Source: Roseinatronobacter thiooxidans
GTDB lineage: Bacteria; Pseudomonadota; Alphaproteobacteria; Rhodobacterales; Rhodobacteraceae
Direction of reading: 5' to 3'
NCBI RefSeq assembly: GCF_001870675.1
Contig: NZ_MEHT01000023.1
Span: forward strand, 43,059-107,058
Length of the DNA stretch: 64,000 nucleotides
How positions within the stretch are numbered: the stretch's first letter is position 1; each line of letters begins with the position of its first letter. Below the pieces are notes generated by a model, which was not told where the DNA came from, did no database searches, and saw only the letters and a list, made by a program, of their open reading frames with translations. Positions 17,401 through 26,518 of this stretch are shown here, piece after piece. The position numbers and the translations under genes are program-made.

Positions 17401-17436
17401 TTTGCGCGCGTGAATATTTTTGTTGACGCGCGGCAA
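17401..17436. promoter_or_regulatory. Two LacI-type operator candidates in the smo promoter
   Basis: TTTGCGCGCGTGAA (17401-17414) and TTGACGCGCGGCAA (17423-17436), the second a near-perfect dyad with one mismatched pair, 22 nt apart (two helical turns). The second overlaps a possible -35 TTGACG. The first matches the site before the LacI gene. Confidence 0.5.
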
Positions 17437-17483
17437 GTTTATAACTTACGCTGGCATCTCATCCATATCAGGGAGGAGATGAG

Positions 17484-18788
17484 ATGAGTTTGAGAAAATC
17501 ACTCTATGCGGCAACAGCAATGGGGTTGATCTCGGCTGTTGGTGCATCCGCAGACACCCTTACAATCGCAACCGTGAATAACGGCGACATGATCCGCATG
17601 CAGTCGCTAAGCAGCGAGTTTACCGAAGCGACCGGGATCGCGCTGGAATGGGTCATTCTGGAAGAAAACATCCTGCGCCAGCGTGTGACGCAGGATATCG
17701 CAACCAGCGGCGGGCAGTTCGATGTCATGACAATCGGCATGTATGAAACGCCGATCTGGGCCGCGCGCGACTGGCTGGTTTCGCTGGACGGGTTGCCCGA
17801 TGACTATGACATCGACGACATCCTGCCTGCCATGCGCGCGGGGCTGTCCCATGAAGGGTCGCTTTATGCAGCGCCGTTTTATGGCGAAAGCTCGATGGTC
17901 ATGTATCGCACCGATCTGATGGAAGCGGCAGGGCTTGAAATGCCCGAAGCGCCAACTTGGGACGATATTGCCGAAGCCGCCGCAGCCATGACCGACCGTG
18001 ACAACAACATCAACGGTATCTGCATTCGCGGCCGGGCGGGGTGGGGCGAGAATATGGCCTTTATCACCACAGTCGCCAATTCCTTTGGCGCGCGCTGGTT
18101 CGATGAAGACTGGAACGCCCAGCTTGACAGCCCTGAATGGCTGGAAGCGGTGACCTTCTACAACGACCTGTTGCAGAATTACGGGCCTGCGGGGGCCGCC
18201 AACAACGGCTTTAACGAAAACCTGACGCTGTTCCAGCAGGGCCGTTGCGGTATGTGGATTGATGCAACCGTCGCTGCAAGCTTTGTGACCAATCCCAACG
18301 ACTCGACCGTGGCAGACCATGTGGGCTTTGCTCTGGCCCCCAACAAGGACGGAATGGACAAGCGCGCCAACTGGCTATGGGCATGGGCGCTGGCAATTCC
18401 TGCGGGCACCCAGCAAGAAGCCGCCGCGATGGAGTTCATCAACTGGGCCACATCGAAAGAGTATCTGGAATTGGTGGCAGAGCGTGAAGGTTGGGCAAAT
18501 GTGCCTCCGGGCAGCCGCACCTCGCTCTATGAAAACCCGGACTATGCCGAAGTGCCTTTCGCCGCGATGACGCTGCAATCCATCAACGCAGCCGATCCGA
18601 ACAACCCCACAGTTGACCCTGTCCCTTATGTGGGCATCCAATATGTGGCAATTCCTGAATGGGCCGGTATCGGCACCTCGGCGGGGCAGGAGTTTTCGGC
18701 CATGGTTGCCGGTCAGCTGACGCCGGAACAGGCGCTTCAACGCGCGCAAGCGCTGGTGACCGACGAAATGGAAGCGGCGGGCTACTAA
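17484..18788 (+). CDS. smoE: Sorbitol/mannitol ABC transporter substrate-binding protein
   Basis: A 434-residue periplasmic binding protein of the family-1 (sugar) type: signal peptide to residue ~23 (SAVGASA), then LTIATVNNGDMIRMQSLS..F, GQFDVMTIGMYETPIWA and a conserved GWGENMAF..T..N..G. It captures polyols for the two permeases and ATPase encoded downstream. GGGAGGAG lies just before ATG 17484. First gene of the operon, separated from the permeases by a strong hairpin that should give excess binding protein. Assignment to sorbitol/mannitol rests on the smoS and mtlK genes in the same operon. Confidence 0.85.
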   Translation: MSLRKSLYAATAMGLISAVGASADTLTIATVNNGDMIRMQSLSSEFTEATGIALEWVILEENILRQRVTQDIATSGGQFDVMTIGMYETPIWAARDWLVSLDGLPDDYDIDDILPAMRAGLSHEGSLYAAPFYGESSMVMYRTDLMEAAGLEMPEAPTWDDIAEAAAAMTDRDNNINGICIRGRAGWGENMAFITTVANSFGARWFDEDWNAQLDSPEWLEAVTFYNDLLQNYGPAGAANNGFNENLTLFQQGRCGMWIDATVAASFVTNPNDSTVADHVGFALAPNKDGMDKRANWLWAWALAIPAGTQQEAAAMEFINWATSKEYLELVAEREGWANVPPGSRTSLYENPDYAEVPFAAMTLQSINAADPNNPTVDPVPYVGIQYVAIPEWAGIGTSAGQEFSAMVAGQLTPEQALQRAQALVTDEMEAAGY

Positions 18789-18802
18789 GCCACAGGTCGC
18801 AG

Positions 18803-18835
18803 AACAGGGCGGGCCATGCCTGCCCTGTTTTTTCA
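18803..18835 (+). terminator. Attenuating terminator between smoE and smoF
   Basis: A 12-bp stem with one G-T pair (AACAGGGCGGGC / GCCTGCCCTGTT, loop CAT) followed by TTTTTC. It looks like an intrinsic terminator inside the operon; partial read-through would lower permease expression relative to the binding protein. Confidence 0.75.
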
Positions 18836-18883
18836 ACATTTTCGCAATCCCTGTGACTCTCGCCTTGATGAAAGGACAGTGCC

Positions 18884-19750
18884 ATGGCCACGAAGGCTTC
18901 GCGCAGTGCTGCCCGATTGATGCTGGCACCCGCAGTCATCCTGCTTCTGGGCTGGATGCTTGTGCCGCTGACAATGACGCTGATCTTTTCCTTCCAGCGC
19001 TATCTGCCCATGCGCGGCGGGTTTCTGGACTGGGTCGGGTTTGAAAACTACGTCCGCTTTGTCACATCCAGCGCCTTCTGGCCCGCAGTTCAGGCGACCT
19101 TGATCATCGTGGGCGGCGTGCTTCTCATTACAGTGATACTGGGCATCTTGCTGGCGGTTTTGCTGGACCAGCCGATGTGGGGGCAGGGCATTGTCCGCAT
19201 TCTTGTGATCGCGCCGTTTTTCGTCATGCCCACTGTGTCGGGGCTGGTCTGGAAAAACATGTTCATGGACCCCAATAACGGGCTTTTGTCGCATCTGTGG
19301 CGGTTTTTCGGGGCAGACCCTATTATCTGGCTGTCAGATGCCTCGATGGCGTCGATCATCCTGATCGTGTCATGGCAATGGCTGCCTTTCGCCACGCTGA
19401 TCCTGCTGACCGCGATTCAATCGCTGGACAGCGAGCAGATTGAAGCGGCGGAAATGGACGGGGCATCTGCCTTGTCGCGTTTCTGGCATATCGTGCTGCC
19501 GCATCTGGCGCGGGCAATCACCATTGTGATCCTGATCCAGACAATTTTCCTGCTGGCCATCTTCGCCGAGATTTTTGTGACCACACAAGGGTCGTTCGGC
19601 ACGCGCACCCTGACATATCTGATCTACCAGCGTGTGCTGGAAAGCCAGAATGTTGGGCTAGGCTCTGCGGGCGGGATTTATGCGGTCATTCTGGCCAATA
19701 TCTTTGCGCTGTTCCTGATGCGCATCGTTGGCAAGAATCTGGATCGTTGA
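18884..19750 (+). CDS. smoF: Sorbitol/mannitol ABC transporter permease
   Basis: A 288-residue inner-membrane protein with six predicted helices and the coupling motif EAAEMDGASALSRFWHIVLPHL, typical of MalF/UgpA-type sugar permeases. AAGGA precedes ATG 18884. It pairs with the second permease encoded 10 nt after it. Substrate assignment comes from the operon. Confidence 0.87.
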   Translation: MATKASRSAARLMLAPAVILLLGWMLVPLTMTLIFSFQRYLPMRGGFLDWVGFENYVRFVTSSAFWPAVQATLIIVGGVLLITVILGILLAVLLDQPMWGQGIVRILVIAPFFVMPTVSGLVWKNMFMDPNNGLLSHLWRFFGADPIIWLSDASMASIILIVSWQWLPFATLILLTAIQSLDSEQIEAAEMDGASALSRFWHIVLPHLARAITIVILIQTIFLLAIFAEIFVTTQGSFGTRTLTYLIYQRVLESQNVGLGSAGGIYAVILANIFALFLMRIVGKNLDR

Positions 19751-19760
19751 GGAGGTTATC

Positions 19761-20591
19761 ATGGCCCGTTCTGTCACAACGCAACGCAAGACACTCAACA
19801 CAGTCATCGCATGGGGGATTGGCCTGCTGATCTTCTTTCCGATCCTGTGGACGATCCTGACCAGCTTCAAAACCGAAGCGCAGGCCATCGCAGACCCGCC
19901 CGTGTGGTTCTTCTTTGACTGGACGCTGGAGAATTACCGCGTGGTGCAGGAACGCTCGAACTATAGCCGGTTCCTGTGGAACTCGGTCATCATTGCAGGC
20001 GGGTCTACCCTGCTTGGTATGATGGTTGCCATTCCCGCCGCGTGGTCGATGGCCTTCGTGCCCTCGACCCAGACCAAGAACATTCTGCTATGGATGCTGT
20101 CCACCAAGATGCTGCCTGCGGTGGGGGTGCTGTATCCGATCTATCTGATCTTCATCCAGCTTGGCCTGCTGGACTCGCGCATCGGGCTGACACTTGTTCT
20201 GATGCTGATCAACCTGCCGATCATGGTCTGGATGCTGTACACCTATTTCAAGGAAATCCCCGGCGAAATTCTTGAAGCGGCGCGGATGGATGGCGCGGGC
20301 CTGCGGCAGGAAATCCTGTATGTGCTGACACCGATGGCCATTCCGGGCATTGCCTCGACCATGCTTCTCAACATCATCCTTGCATGGAACGAGGCGTTCT
20401 GGACCTTGAACCTGACCGCGGCGCGCGCAGCCCCGTTGACGGCCTTCATCGCCAGCTATTCCAGCCCGGAGGGGCTGTTCTACGCCAAATTGTCCGCGGC
20501 CTCGACCATGGCGATTGCACCCATTCTGATCATCGGCTGGTTCAGCCAGAAGCAACTTGTGCGCGGCCTGACCTTTGGCGCGGTAAAGTAA
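19761..20591 (+). CDS. smoG: Sorbitol/mannitol ABC transporter permease
   Basis: A 276-residue MalG-type permease with six helices and the coupling motif EAARMDGAGLRQEILYVLTPMA. ATG 19761 follows GAGGAGG at ideal distance; the frame is open 11 codons further upstream but without a ribosome site. It forms the membrane channel together with the preceding permease. Confidence 0.87.
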   Translation: MARSVTTQRKTLNTVIAWGIGLLIFFPILWTILTSFKTEAQAIADPPVWFFFDWTLENYRVVQERSNYSRFLWNSVIIAGGSTLLGMMVAIPAAWSMAFVPSTQTKNILLWMLSTKMLPAVGVLYPIYLIFIQLGLLDSRIGLTLVLMLINLPIMVWMLYTYFKEIPGEILEAARMDGAGLRQEILYVLTPMAIPGIASTMLLNIILAWNEAFWTLNLTAARAAPLTAFIASYSSPEGLFYAKLSAASTMAIAPILIIGWFSQKQLVRGLTFGAVK

Positions 20592-20603
20592 GGGAAATTC
20601 ACT

Positions 20604-21608
20604 ATGGGACGCATTGTTCTGGACAAGGTCACCAAGAGTTTCGGCGATGTGACCGTCATCCCGCCCTTGGACCTGACGATTGAGGATGGCGAATTCACTG
20701 TATTTGTCGGCCCTTCTGGCTGTGGTAAATCCACGCTTTTGCGCCTGATCGCAGGGTTGGAAGATGTGTCATCGGGGGCCATTCTGATTGACGGTCAAGA
20801 CGCCACATCGATCCCGCCTGCCAAGCGGGGCCTTGCGATGGTGTTTCAGTCCTATGCGCTTTATCCGCATATGACTGTACGCAAGAATATCGCCTTTCCG
20901 CTGCGCATGGCGGGCATGGACAAGGCCGAACAGAACCGCCGGGTCGAGCAGGCGGCAGATGTGCTGAACCTGACCGCCTATCTGGACCGCCGCCCCGGCC
21001 AGCTATCGGGTGGCCAGCGCCAGCGTGTCGCGATTGGCCGCGCGATCGTGCGCGAGCCCTCGGCGTTTCTGTTCGACGAACCGCTCTCAAATCTCGATGC
21101 GGCGCTGCGCGTGGGCATGCGGCTGGAAATCAGCGAAATGCACAACCGCCTGCAAACCACGATGATCTATGTGACCCATGATCAGGTAGAAGCCATGACC
21201 ATGGCCGACAAGATTGTGGTGCTGCATGCAGGCCATATCGAACAGGTCGGCAGCCCGCTGGATTTGTACCGCGCCCCCAAGAATTTGTTTGTGGCCGGTT
21301 TCATCGGATCGCCAAAGATGAACCTGATCGAGGGCGATGAGGCGCGCAAACACGACGCCCATACCATCGGCATCCGCCCCGAACACCTGAGCGTGTCCTC
21401 CAGTGAAGGCACATGGTCGGGGGTGGTTGGCGTGGCTGAACATCTGGGGTCCGACACGTTCTTTCATGTCCATGACACAGGTCTGGCCGAGACGATCACG
21501 GTGCGCGTGGATGGTGAAATCAGCTTCAAACATGGCGACAGAATATATCTGACCCCGCGCAACGACGTTATGCACAGGTTTGACAAGGCAGGAGACAGAC
21601 TGCCATGA
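20604..21608 (+). CDS. smoK: Sorbitol/mannitol ABC transporter ATP-binding protein
   Basis: A 334-residue cytoplasmic ATPase of the MalK/UgpC group: Walker [10 protein letters not shown] (residues ~37-45), Q-loop [14 protein letters not shown], signature LSGGQRQRV, Walker [14 protein letters not shown]-loop YVTHDQ, and a C-terminal OB-like regulatory domain ([10 protein letters not shown]). It powers the polyol importer. Its stop overlaps the smoS start. Confidence 0.9.
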   Translation: MGRIVLDKVTKSFGDVTVIPPLDLTIEDGEFTVFVGPSGCGKSTLLRLIAGLEDVSSGAILIDGQDATSIPPAKRGLAMVFQSYALYPHMTVRKNIAFPLRMAGMDKAEQNRRVEQAADVLNLTAYLDRRPGQLSGGQRQRVAIGRAIVREPSAFLFDEPLSNLDAALRVGMRLEISEMHNRLQTTMIYVTHDQVEAMTMADKIVVLHAGHIEQVGSPLDLYRAPKNLFVAGFIGSPKMNLIEGDEARKHDAHTIGIRPEHLSVSSSEGTWSGVVGVAEHLGSDTFFHVHDTGLAETITVRVDGEISFKHGDRIYLTPRNDVMHRFDKAGDRLP

Positions 21609-22378
21609 GCCGCCTTGAAGGAAAGACGGCCCTGATCACAGGGGCCGCGCGTGGCATCGGGCTGGCCTTTGCCGAAGCCTATCTGGCCGAAGGCGCGCAG
21701 GTGGCATTGGCTGATATTGACCTTGCCAGTGCGCGCGCGCAGGCGGATCGGCTGGGCAAGGGCGCATTGGCCATAGAGATGGATGTCACGCAGCAGACCA
21801 GTATTGACGCCGCGATCGATGCGACTGTGGCGCATTTCGGCCAGATCGACATTCTGATCAACAACGCCGCAATCTTCACTGCCGCCCCCATCGTCGAGAT
21901 CACGCGCGAAGATTACAATCGCTGCTTCGAGATCAATGTCGCGGGCAGCCTGTTCACCCTGCAAGCGGTGGCACGGCACATGATCGCGCGTGGGCAGGGC
22001 GGCAAGATCATCAATATGGCTTCGCAAGCCGGTCGGCGCGGCGAGGGGTTGGTGGGCGTCTATTGCGCAACCAAGGCCGCAATCATCAGCCTGACACAAT
22101 CGGCGGGTCTGGACCTGATCAAGCATGGTATCAATGTCAACGCGATTGCGCCGGGGGTTGTTGATGGCGCGCATTGGGACGGGGTGGATGCGTTCTTTGC
22201 AAAATACGAGGGCAAGGCACCCGGCCAGAAAAAGCGCGAAGTGGGCGCTGCCGTGCCCTATGGCCGCATGGGGCAGGCCGGAGACCTGACCGGCATGGCA
22301 ATTTTCCTTGCCACGAGAGAGGCAGATTACATTGTCGCGCAAACCTACAACGTGGATGGTGGTCAATGGATGAGTTGA
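21605..22378 (+). CDS. smoS: Sorbitol dehydrogenase (short-chain dehydrogenase)
   Basis: A 257-residue NAD-dependent SDR: cofactor motif TGAARGIG (residues ~12-19), NNAA, catalytic Ser in NMASQAG and YCATK. In Rhodobacter the enzyme at this operon position oxidises D-glucitol to fructose and also galactitol. Start ATGA overlaps the smoK stop; its end overlaps the mtlK start by 13 nt. Function is assigned from family plus conserved gene order. Confidence 0.87.
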   Translation: MSRLEGKTALITGAARGIGLAFAEAYLAEGAQVALADIDLASARAQADRLGKGALAIEMDVTQQTSIDAAIDATVAHFGQIDILINNAAIFTAAPIVEITREDYNRCFEINVAGSLFTLQAVARHMIARGQGGKIINMASQAGRRGEGLVGVYCATKAAIISLTQSAGLDLIKHGINVNAIAPGVVDGAHWDGVDAFFAKYEGKAPGQKKREVGAAVPYGRMGQAGDLTGMAIFLATREADYIVAQTYNVDGGQWMS

Positions 22379-23844
22379 TCCCCCTCTCGCAGGCCACGCT
22401 GCACCAGCTGCCAGAGACTGTGCGCCGTCCCGCCTATGACCGCGCAAGCCTGTCGCCGGGCATTGTCCATATCGGGCTGGGCAATTTCCACAGGGCGCAT
22501 CAGGCATGGTATCTTCACCGGCTGATGAATGAAGGGCTGGCGCAGGATTGGGCGATTATTGGGGCCGGTATACGGCCCAATGACGCCGCGATGCGCGCCA
22601 AATTGTTGGGCCAGGATTGCCTGACCACATTGATCGAACTGGGACCGGACCGGATATCGGCCGAGATTGTCGGCGCGATGATCGATTTTGTCGCCGTTGA
22701 AGCAGGCAATGCAGCCCTGATTGCCTGCATGGCGCAGCCCGCCATTCGTATTGTGTCGCTGACAGTCACCGAAGGCGGGTATTTCATCGATTCCGCCACC
22801 AAAGCTTTTGACAGGTGCCACCCCGATATCGTGCATGATGCCGCACATCCTGACACGCCGCGCACGGCCTTCGGGGCCATTGTTGCGGCCCTGCGGCTAC
22901 GGCGCGCGCGGGGCCTGCGCCCGTTCACCTGCATGTCCTGCGATAATCTGCAATCCAACGGTGCCATTTTGCGACAGGCCGTGGTGACGCTGGCGCGGCT
23001 CAGCGATCCTGAACTGGCCGACTGGATCGCGGCAGAGTGCAGCTTTCCCAATGCCATGGTTGATTGCATCGTCCCTGCCACCGGCCCTGATGAGATTGCC
23101 CTTGCGCAGGGGTTCGGCATCCGCGACGCGGCACCCGTCACGCATGAAGCGTTCCGCCAATGGGTGATCGAGGATAAATTCTGCGCAGGGCGGCCCGATT
23201 GGGCGCGCGTGGGGGTGCAGTTTACGCAAGATGTTCACGGCTATGAGGCGCAGAAACTGCGCATTCTGAATGCAGGCCATCAGGTGATCGGCAATGTGGC
23301 CGAGATTATGGGCATCGGCACTGTTGCCCAAGCCATGTCCCACCCCCAGATCAACGCACTGTTCCGCAAAGTCCAGAGGACAGAGATTGTTCCGCAAGTC
23401 GTGCCGGTGCCCGGTATGACGCCCGCGCAATATGTCGATCTGATTGCGCAGCGTTTTGCCAACCCCGCGATTCATGACACCATCCGCCGTGTGGCCTTTG
23501 ACGGGTCGTCGCGGCATCCGGGCTTTGTCTTGCCCAGCCTGCGCGACGCATTGGCAAGCGGCACGCCCATCGAGGGGCTTGCCCTGGCGCAGGCGTTCTG
23601 GGCGCGCATGTGTGCGGGCACCCGCGAGGATGGCAGCACAATCGCGCCCAATGACCCACAATGGAGCATGCTGACACAGGTTGCACACCAAGCGCGCTCG
23701 CGCCCCGCTGCATGGCTGGAACAGACCCAGATATACGGTGATCTGGGCGCGCAAAGCGTGTTCCGCGACAGTTTCACGCGCTGGTTGCAGCTGATCTGGG
23801 CGCAAGGCAGTGGCGCGGCACTGCGTGCCTATACAGGCATCTGA
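22366..23844 (+). CDS. mtlK: Mannitol 2-dehydrogenase
   Basis: A 492-residue polyol-specific long-chain dehydrogenase: N-terminal NAD domain with IVHIGLGNFHRAHQAWYLH and a C-terminal domain with the catalytic KLRILNAGHQVIG (Lys...Asn..His). It converts mannitol (and arabinitol) to the ketose with NAD+. ATG 22366 sits 13 nt inside the smoS gene; the longer open frame upstream is antisense noise, since the family starts with this short leader before the NAD motif. With smoS it sends both hexitols to fructose. Confidence 0.9.
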   Translation: MDELIPLSQATLHQLPETVRRPAYDRASLSPGIVHIGLGNFHRAHQAWYLHRLMNEGLAQDWAIIGAGIRPNDAAMRAKLLGQDCLTTLIELGPDRISAEIVGAMIDFVAVEAGNAALIACMAQPAIRIVSLTVTEGGYFIDSATKAFDRCHPDIVHDAAHPDTPRTAFGAIVAALRLRRARGLRPFTCMSCDNLQSNGAILRQAVVTLARLSDPELADWIAAECSFPNAMVDCIVPATGPDEIALAQGFGIRDAAPVTHEAFRQWVIEDKFCAGRPDWARVGVQFTQDVHGYEAQKLRILNAGHQVIGNVAEIMGIGTVAQAMSHPQINALFRKVQRTEIVPQVVPVPGMTPAQYVDLIAQRFANPAIHDTIRRVAFDGSSRHPGFVLPSLRDALASGTPIEGLALAQAFWARMCAGTREDGSTIAPNDPQWSMLTQVAHQARSRPAAWLEQTQIYGDLGAQSVFRDSFTRWLQLIWAQGSGAALRAYTGI

Positions 23845-23948
23845 CAGCACCGCTGCCGCAGGGCAGGCGGCGGCGCCACGCGCCCTTTGCCTGACCTTGA
23901 CACCCGCCAGCACAAGCCAGAATCTTGCCATGCTTGAAGGGGCATTTC

Positions 23949-24614
23949 ATGAGCATTCGTCATTCTGCATCACCTAGCGACCCAGAGGCACAGTTGCTGG
24001 ACCACTTGCGCCGCCTTCAAGGCGGGGGGCGCAAGCTGGTGGCTGTCGCAGGGCCGCCCGCCAGCGGGAAATCCACATTCGCGGCACTTCTGTGCGACAC
24101 TCTGACACGAGAGGGGATGCAGGCGCAAACTGTGCCAATGGATGGGTTTCACCTTGACAATCGCCTGCTTGACGCGCGCGGCCTGCGTGCGCGCAAAGGG
24201 GCACCTGAAACCTTTGACATGCAGGGCTTCGTCGCGCTGGTACAGCGGTTGAAACAAGGCGGTGACGTGGTCTATCCGGTATTTGACCGCAAGGGCGATC
24301 TGGCGGTCGCCGGGGCAGGCATCGTGACAAGCGGTTGCGAGTTTGCCATCGTTGAAGGCAATTATCTGTTATTCGACGAACCCCACTGGGCGGCGCTTGC
24401 GCCACTTTGGGATTTCTCGATCTGGATCGAAACGCCCCTTCCGGTTATTCAGGAGCGATGCATCGCAAGATGGCGCAAATATGGTTACACGCCCGAGACT
24501 GCGCGCAGCCGCGCAGAAGGGAATGACCTTGTGAATGCGCGCCGCATCATTGGTGCGCAACTGCGCGCGGATATGACGCTTGCACATGACTTTGCTTTTG
24601 GACGCAGTGCGTAA
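23949..24614 (+). CDS. P-loop sugar kinase-like protein (uridine/pantothenate kinase fold; FrcK-like)
   Basis: A 221-residue cytoplasmic kinase: Walker A GPPASGKST (residues ~38-46), MDGFHLDN motif, VEGNYLLFDEPHW and a lid region RARSRAEGND. This fold covers uridine and pantothenate kinases and the FrcK proteins found next to fructose/sugar transporters. It follows mtlK by 104 nt in the same direction, where Rhodobacter sphaeroides carries a fructokinase gene (mtlZ) of a different family. Phosphorylation of fructose or another product of polyol oxidation is an inference. ATG 23949 has AAGGGG upstream. Confidence 0.75.
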   Translation: MSIRHSASPSDPEAQLLDHLRRLQGGGRKLVAVAGPPASGKSTFAALLCDTLTREGMQAQTVPMDGFHLDNRLLDARGLRARKGAPETFDMQGFVALVQRLKQGGDVVYPVFDRKGDLAVAGAGIVTSGCEFAIVEGNYLLFDEPHWAALAPLWDFSIWIETPLPVIQERCIARWRKYGYTPETARSRAEGNDLVNARRIIGAQLRADMTLAHDFAFGRSA

Positions 24615-25012
24615 GGTGTAAGCGGGCTGGTGTTCTGCACCTCATGCAAGTTCCCCACGGGTGCAAGCAGGGCTTCTCAGACATACCCTGCGCGCAATCA
24701 AGGGCCGCACCCACTGCACGGCGATTTGGCTTGGCTATGCGCAAAGCCTTGATCTTTCGCGTAGTTGGCCAGCATAAAGCACTCTAGCCCAAAGCGCGCA
24801 TCGCCGCATCGCGGCCTTGCGCTTTGCGGCTTTGTGCCAAAAAGTCAGCGTCTGCAAAATCCCGTCTTGCCGACCTTCGTCATCGATTGGCCGCCCCAAT
24901 CTTTAGATGCGGAACACGACAGACTGTCGGCGGAATGTAACTGGGTACAGAAGTTTATGCGCGACCGATAGTGTCGTGCCACGCATCCCCAAGGAGCAAC
25001 AGTGCCGCGGCA
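24615..25012. other. 398-bp gap between convergent genes, no gene seen
   Basis: Lies between the 3' ends of the kinase and the NusG-like gene. It has a possible hairpin AAAGCGC...GCGCTTT (24791 onward) and a short palindrome CGACAG-A-CTGTCG (24917-24929). No open frame here has a ribosome site or recognisable protein, and no tRNA or known RNA motif was seen. Confidence 0.5.
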
Positions 25013-25525
25013 TCAGACCGTGCGCAACTGGTCCGCACCCACTGCAACGCGCGTCTGCATACCCATCAATTCCAACAAAACATAGACGCGGCGATCGGGC
25101 GCGATGCCCTCGACCCTCGCCACGAAATCCGCAAATGGCCCCTTGGTCAGCATGACGTCATCGCCGGGCTGTAATAGTTCGGGCGGCAGAAGCTTGCCGT
25201 CTTCGTCACAGCGCAGCATCAACTGGGCGACCAGATCGCGCGGTACAGGTGTCGGCTCTTTGCCAAGGCTGACCAGCCGCGTGACCCCAGAGGTAGAGTT
25301 GACGACACGCCAGCCCCCGCGCTGAATGTCCAGCGCAACAAACATATATCCCGGAAAAAGCGGGCGTATCTGGGTTATGAATTTGCCTCGGGCGCGTTTG
25401 TCTTCTTCCTGCAATGGCAGGAAAGTCCGAAACCCCTGCCGGTTCAGATTGCGCTGGGCAATATGATGGCTGTTCGGTTTGAACTGGGCCAGAAACCAGG
25501 TGGTGACGGGGTCATGGTCGTGCAT
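25013..25525 (-). CDS. NusG/RfaH-like transcription antiterminator
   Basis: A 170-residue protein with an N-terminal NGN domain (WFLAQFKPNSHHIAQRNL...FPGYMFV) and a C-terminal KOW domain (LQPGDDVMLTKGPFADFVARVEGI). These proteins ride RNA polymerase through long operons; specialised copies next to polysaccharide loci (RfaH, UpxY, LoaP) act on that locus. It diverges from the EPS-type MarR gene and lies 1 kb before ugd, so action on the downstream glycan operon is likely. It is distinct from housekeeping NusG by context (no secE/rplK neighbours). Confidence 0.82.
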   Translation of the reverse strand: MHDHDPVTTWFLAQFKPNSHHIAQRNLNRQGFRTFLPLQEEDKRARGKFITQIRPLFPGYMFVALDIQRGGWRVVNSTSGVTRLVSLGKEPTPVPRDLVAQLMLRCDEDGKLLPPELLQPGDDVMLTKGPFADFVARVEGIAPDRRVYVLLELMGMQTRVAVGADQLRTV

Positions 25526-25845
25526 CGTGCCTCAACTTTCTGCAATCTTATCATGCGCTCAAATTCGAGCGACGACAAGATGCAAGCTTGGTGTGGCACA
25601 GTCATGGGGCGATGTCGCCGCGTCTGAAGTGTTCACAGATTGAACAGGTGAAAAGTCGCGCACACCCTAAATTTTCAAAGCTGTTTGAGAGAATGGACGA
25701 TTTCTGCCTTGCTGGACAATTGCGAAGACTGTACCGCTCAAATCAGAGCGATCATGTCGAGCGTTTTGGAAAAAATGAAACTTGCGACCCCAAGGTGCCC
25801 CCTCGGCAGTCCTTGTGCGGTAGCCTGCGAGAACGCAGTCCAGCC
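25526..25845. other. 320-bp divergent regulatory gap
   Basis: Separates the start of the NusG-like gene from that of the MarR-type gene and must hold both promoters. An in-frame extension upstream of the MarR gene exists (from 25588) but has no family similarity. No clear operator or named RNA was recognised. Confidence 0.5.
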
Positions 25846-26226
25846 ATGACCACACAGCGCGACAAGCTGCGCGAGGATGTGAAGTTCCGCGTCCTGCGCC
25901 TGCTTCAGGACAACCCTGAAATGAGCCAGCGCGCGCTGGCACAGGCCGTTGGAATCAGCACCGGGGGCATTCACTATGTGCTGAATGCGCTTGTCGAGAA
26001 GGGGATGCTGAAGCTTGGCAACTTCACTGCCGCCGAGGATAAGCGGCGATATGCCTATGTGCTTACCCCGAAAGGTATTGCAGCGAAAGCCGATCTGACG
26101 CGGCGCTTCATGATCCGCAAGCTGGCAGAGTATGACGCGCTGAAGGCCGAGATCGAAGAGGTCCGGGCCGATTTGTCCGAGCAGGACCTGGCCGATATCC
26201 GCGCCACGTTGAAAGCAGGAAACTAA
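25846..26226 (+). CDS. MarR-family EPS-associated transcriptional regulator
   Basis: A 126-residue winged-helix protein: FRVLRLLQDNPEMSQRALAQAVGISTGGIHYVLNALVEKGMLKLGNF, then the wing KRRYAYVLTPKGIAAK and a C-terminal helix. This is the short MarR-type regulator that habitually accompanies exopolysaccharide loci (TIGR04176-type). It follows the divergent NusG-like gene and precedes ugd. Start ATG 25846 is chosen because the family begins shortly before the first helix. Confidence 0.82.
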   Translation: MTTQRDKLREDVKFRVLRLLQDNPEMSQRALAQAVGISTGGIHYVLNALVEKGMLKLGNFTAAEDKRRYAYVLTPKGIAAKADLTRRFMIRKLAEYDALKAEIEEVRADLSEQDLADIRATLKAGN

Positions 26227-26241
26227 CTCAACATGTGCCGT

Positions 26242-26278
26242 GACAAGACAGCCCATCTGCAGGGTCATCTGTCTTGTC
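26242..26278. terminator. Perfect 10-bp inverted repeat after the MarR-type gene
   Basis: GACAAGACAG (26242-26251) and CTGTCTTGTC (26269-26278) with a 17-nt loop, beginning 16 nt after the stop. No U-run follows, so it may be a weak terminator, or a site in the long leader (26227-26518) of the glycan operon where the antiterminator could load. Confidence 0.5.
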
Positions 26279-26518
26279 GTCCATCTGGAACCGCGCGTGT
26301 TGGCCGATGATGTATTGCGTAACGATTTGCCGATGTAACGCCCTCTGCGCAGGCAGATACTGAAATCCCGGCGCTACGATTGTGGTGTGACGATGGGATT
26401 TGTGAAGAAGTCGTAAACTTCGCCTTGGAGTCTTCGGAGCGTTTCGGGGCAAGAGTGGTTTGTAAGGCAGCCGTGCGTGATGCGCATGCGGTAAAATGAA
26501 CGCAAAGGTTACTGAATA

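Noticed and set aside
22174..22365. 64-codon N-terminal extension of mannitol dehydrogenase
   Set aside because: Lies out of frame within smoS; family length and the NAD motif position fit ATG 22366.
26431..26451. Third copy of the dispersed repeat end (GGAGCGTTTCGGGG)
   Set aside because: Only about ten bases match and neither the palindrome nor the AT-rich middle is present.
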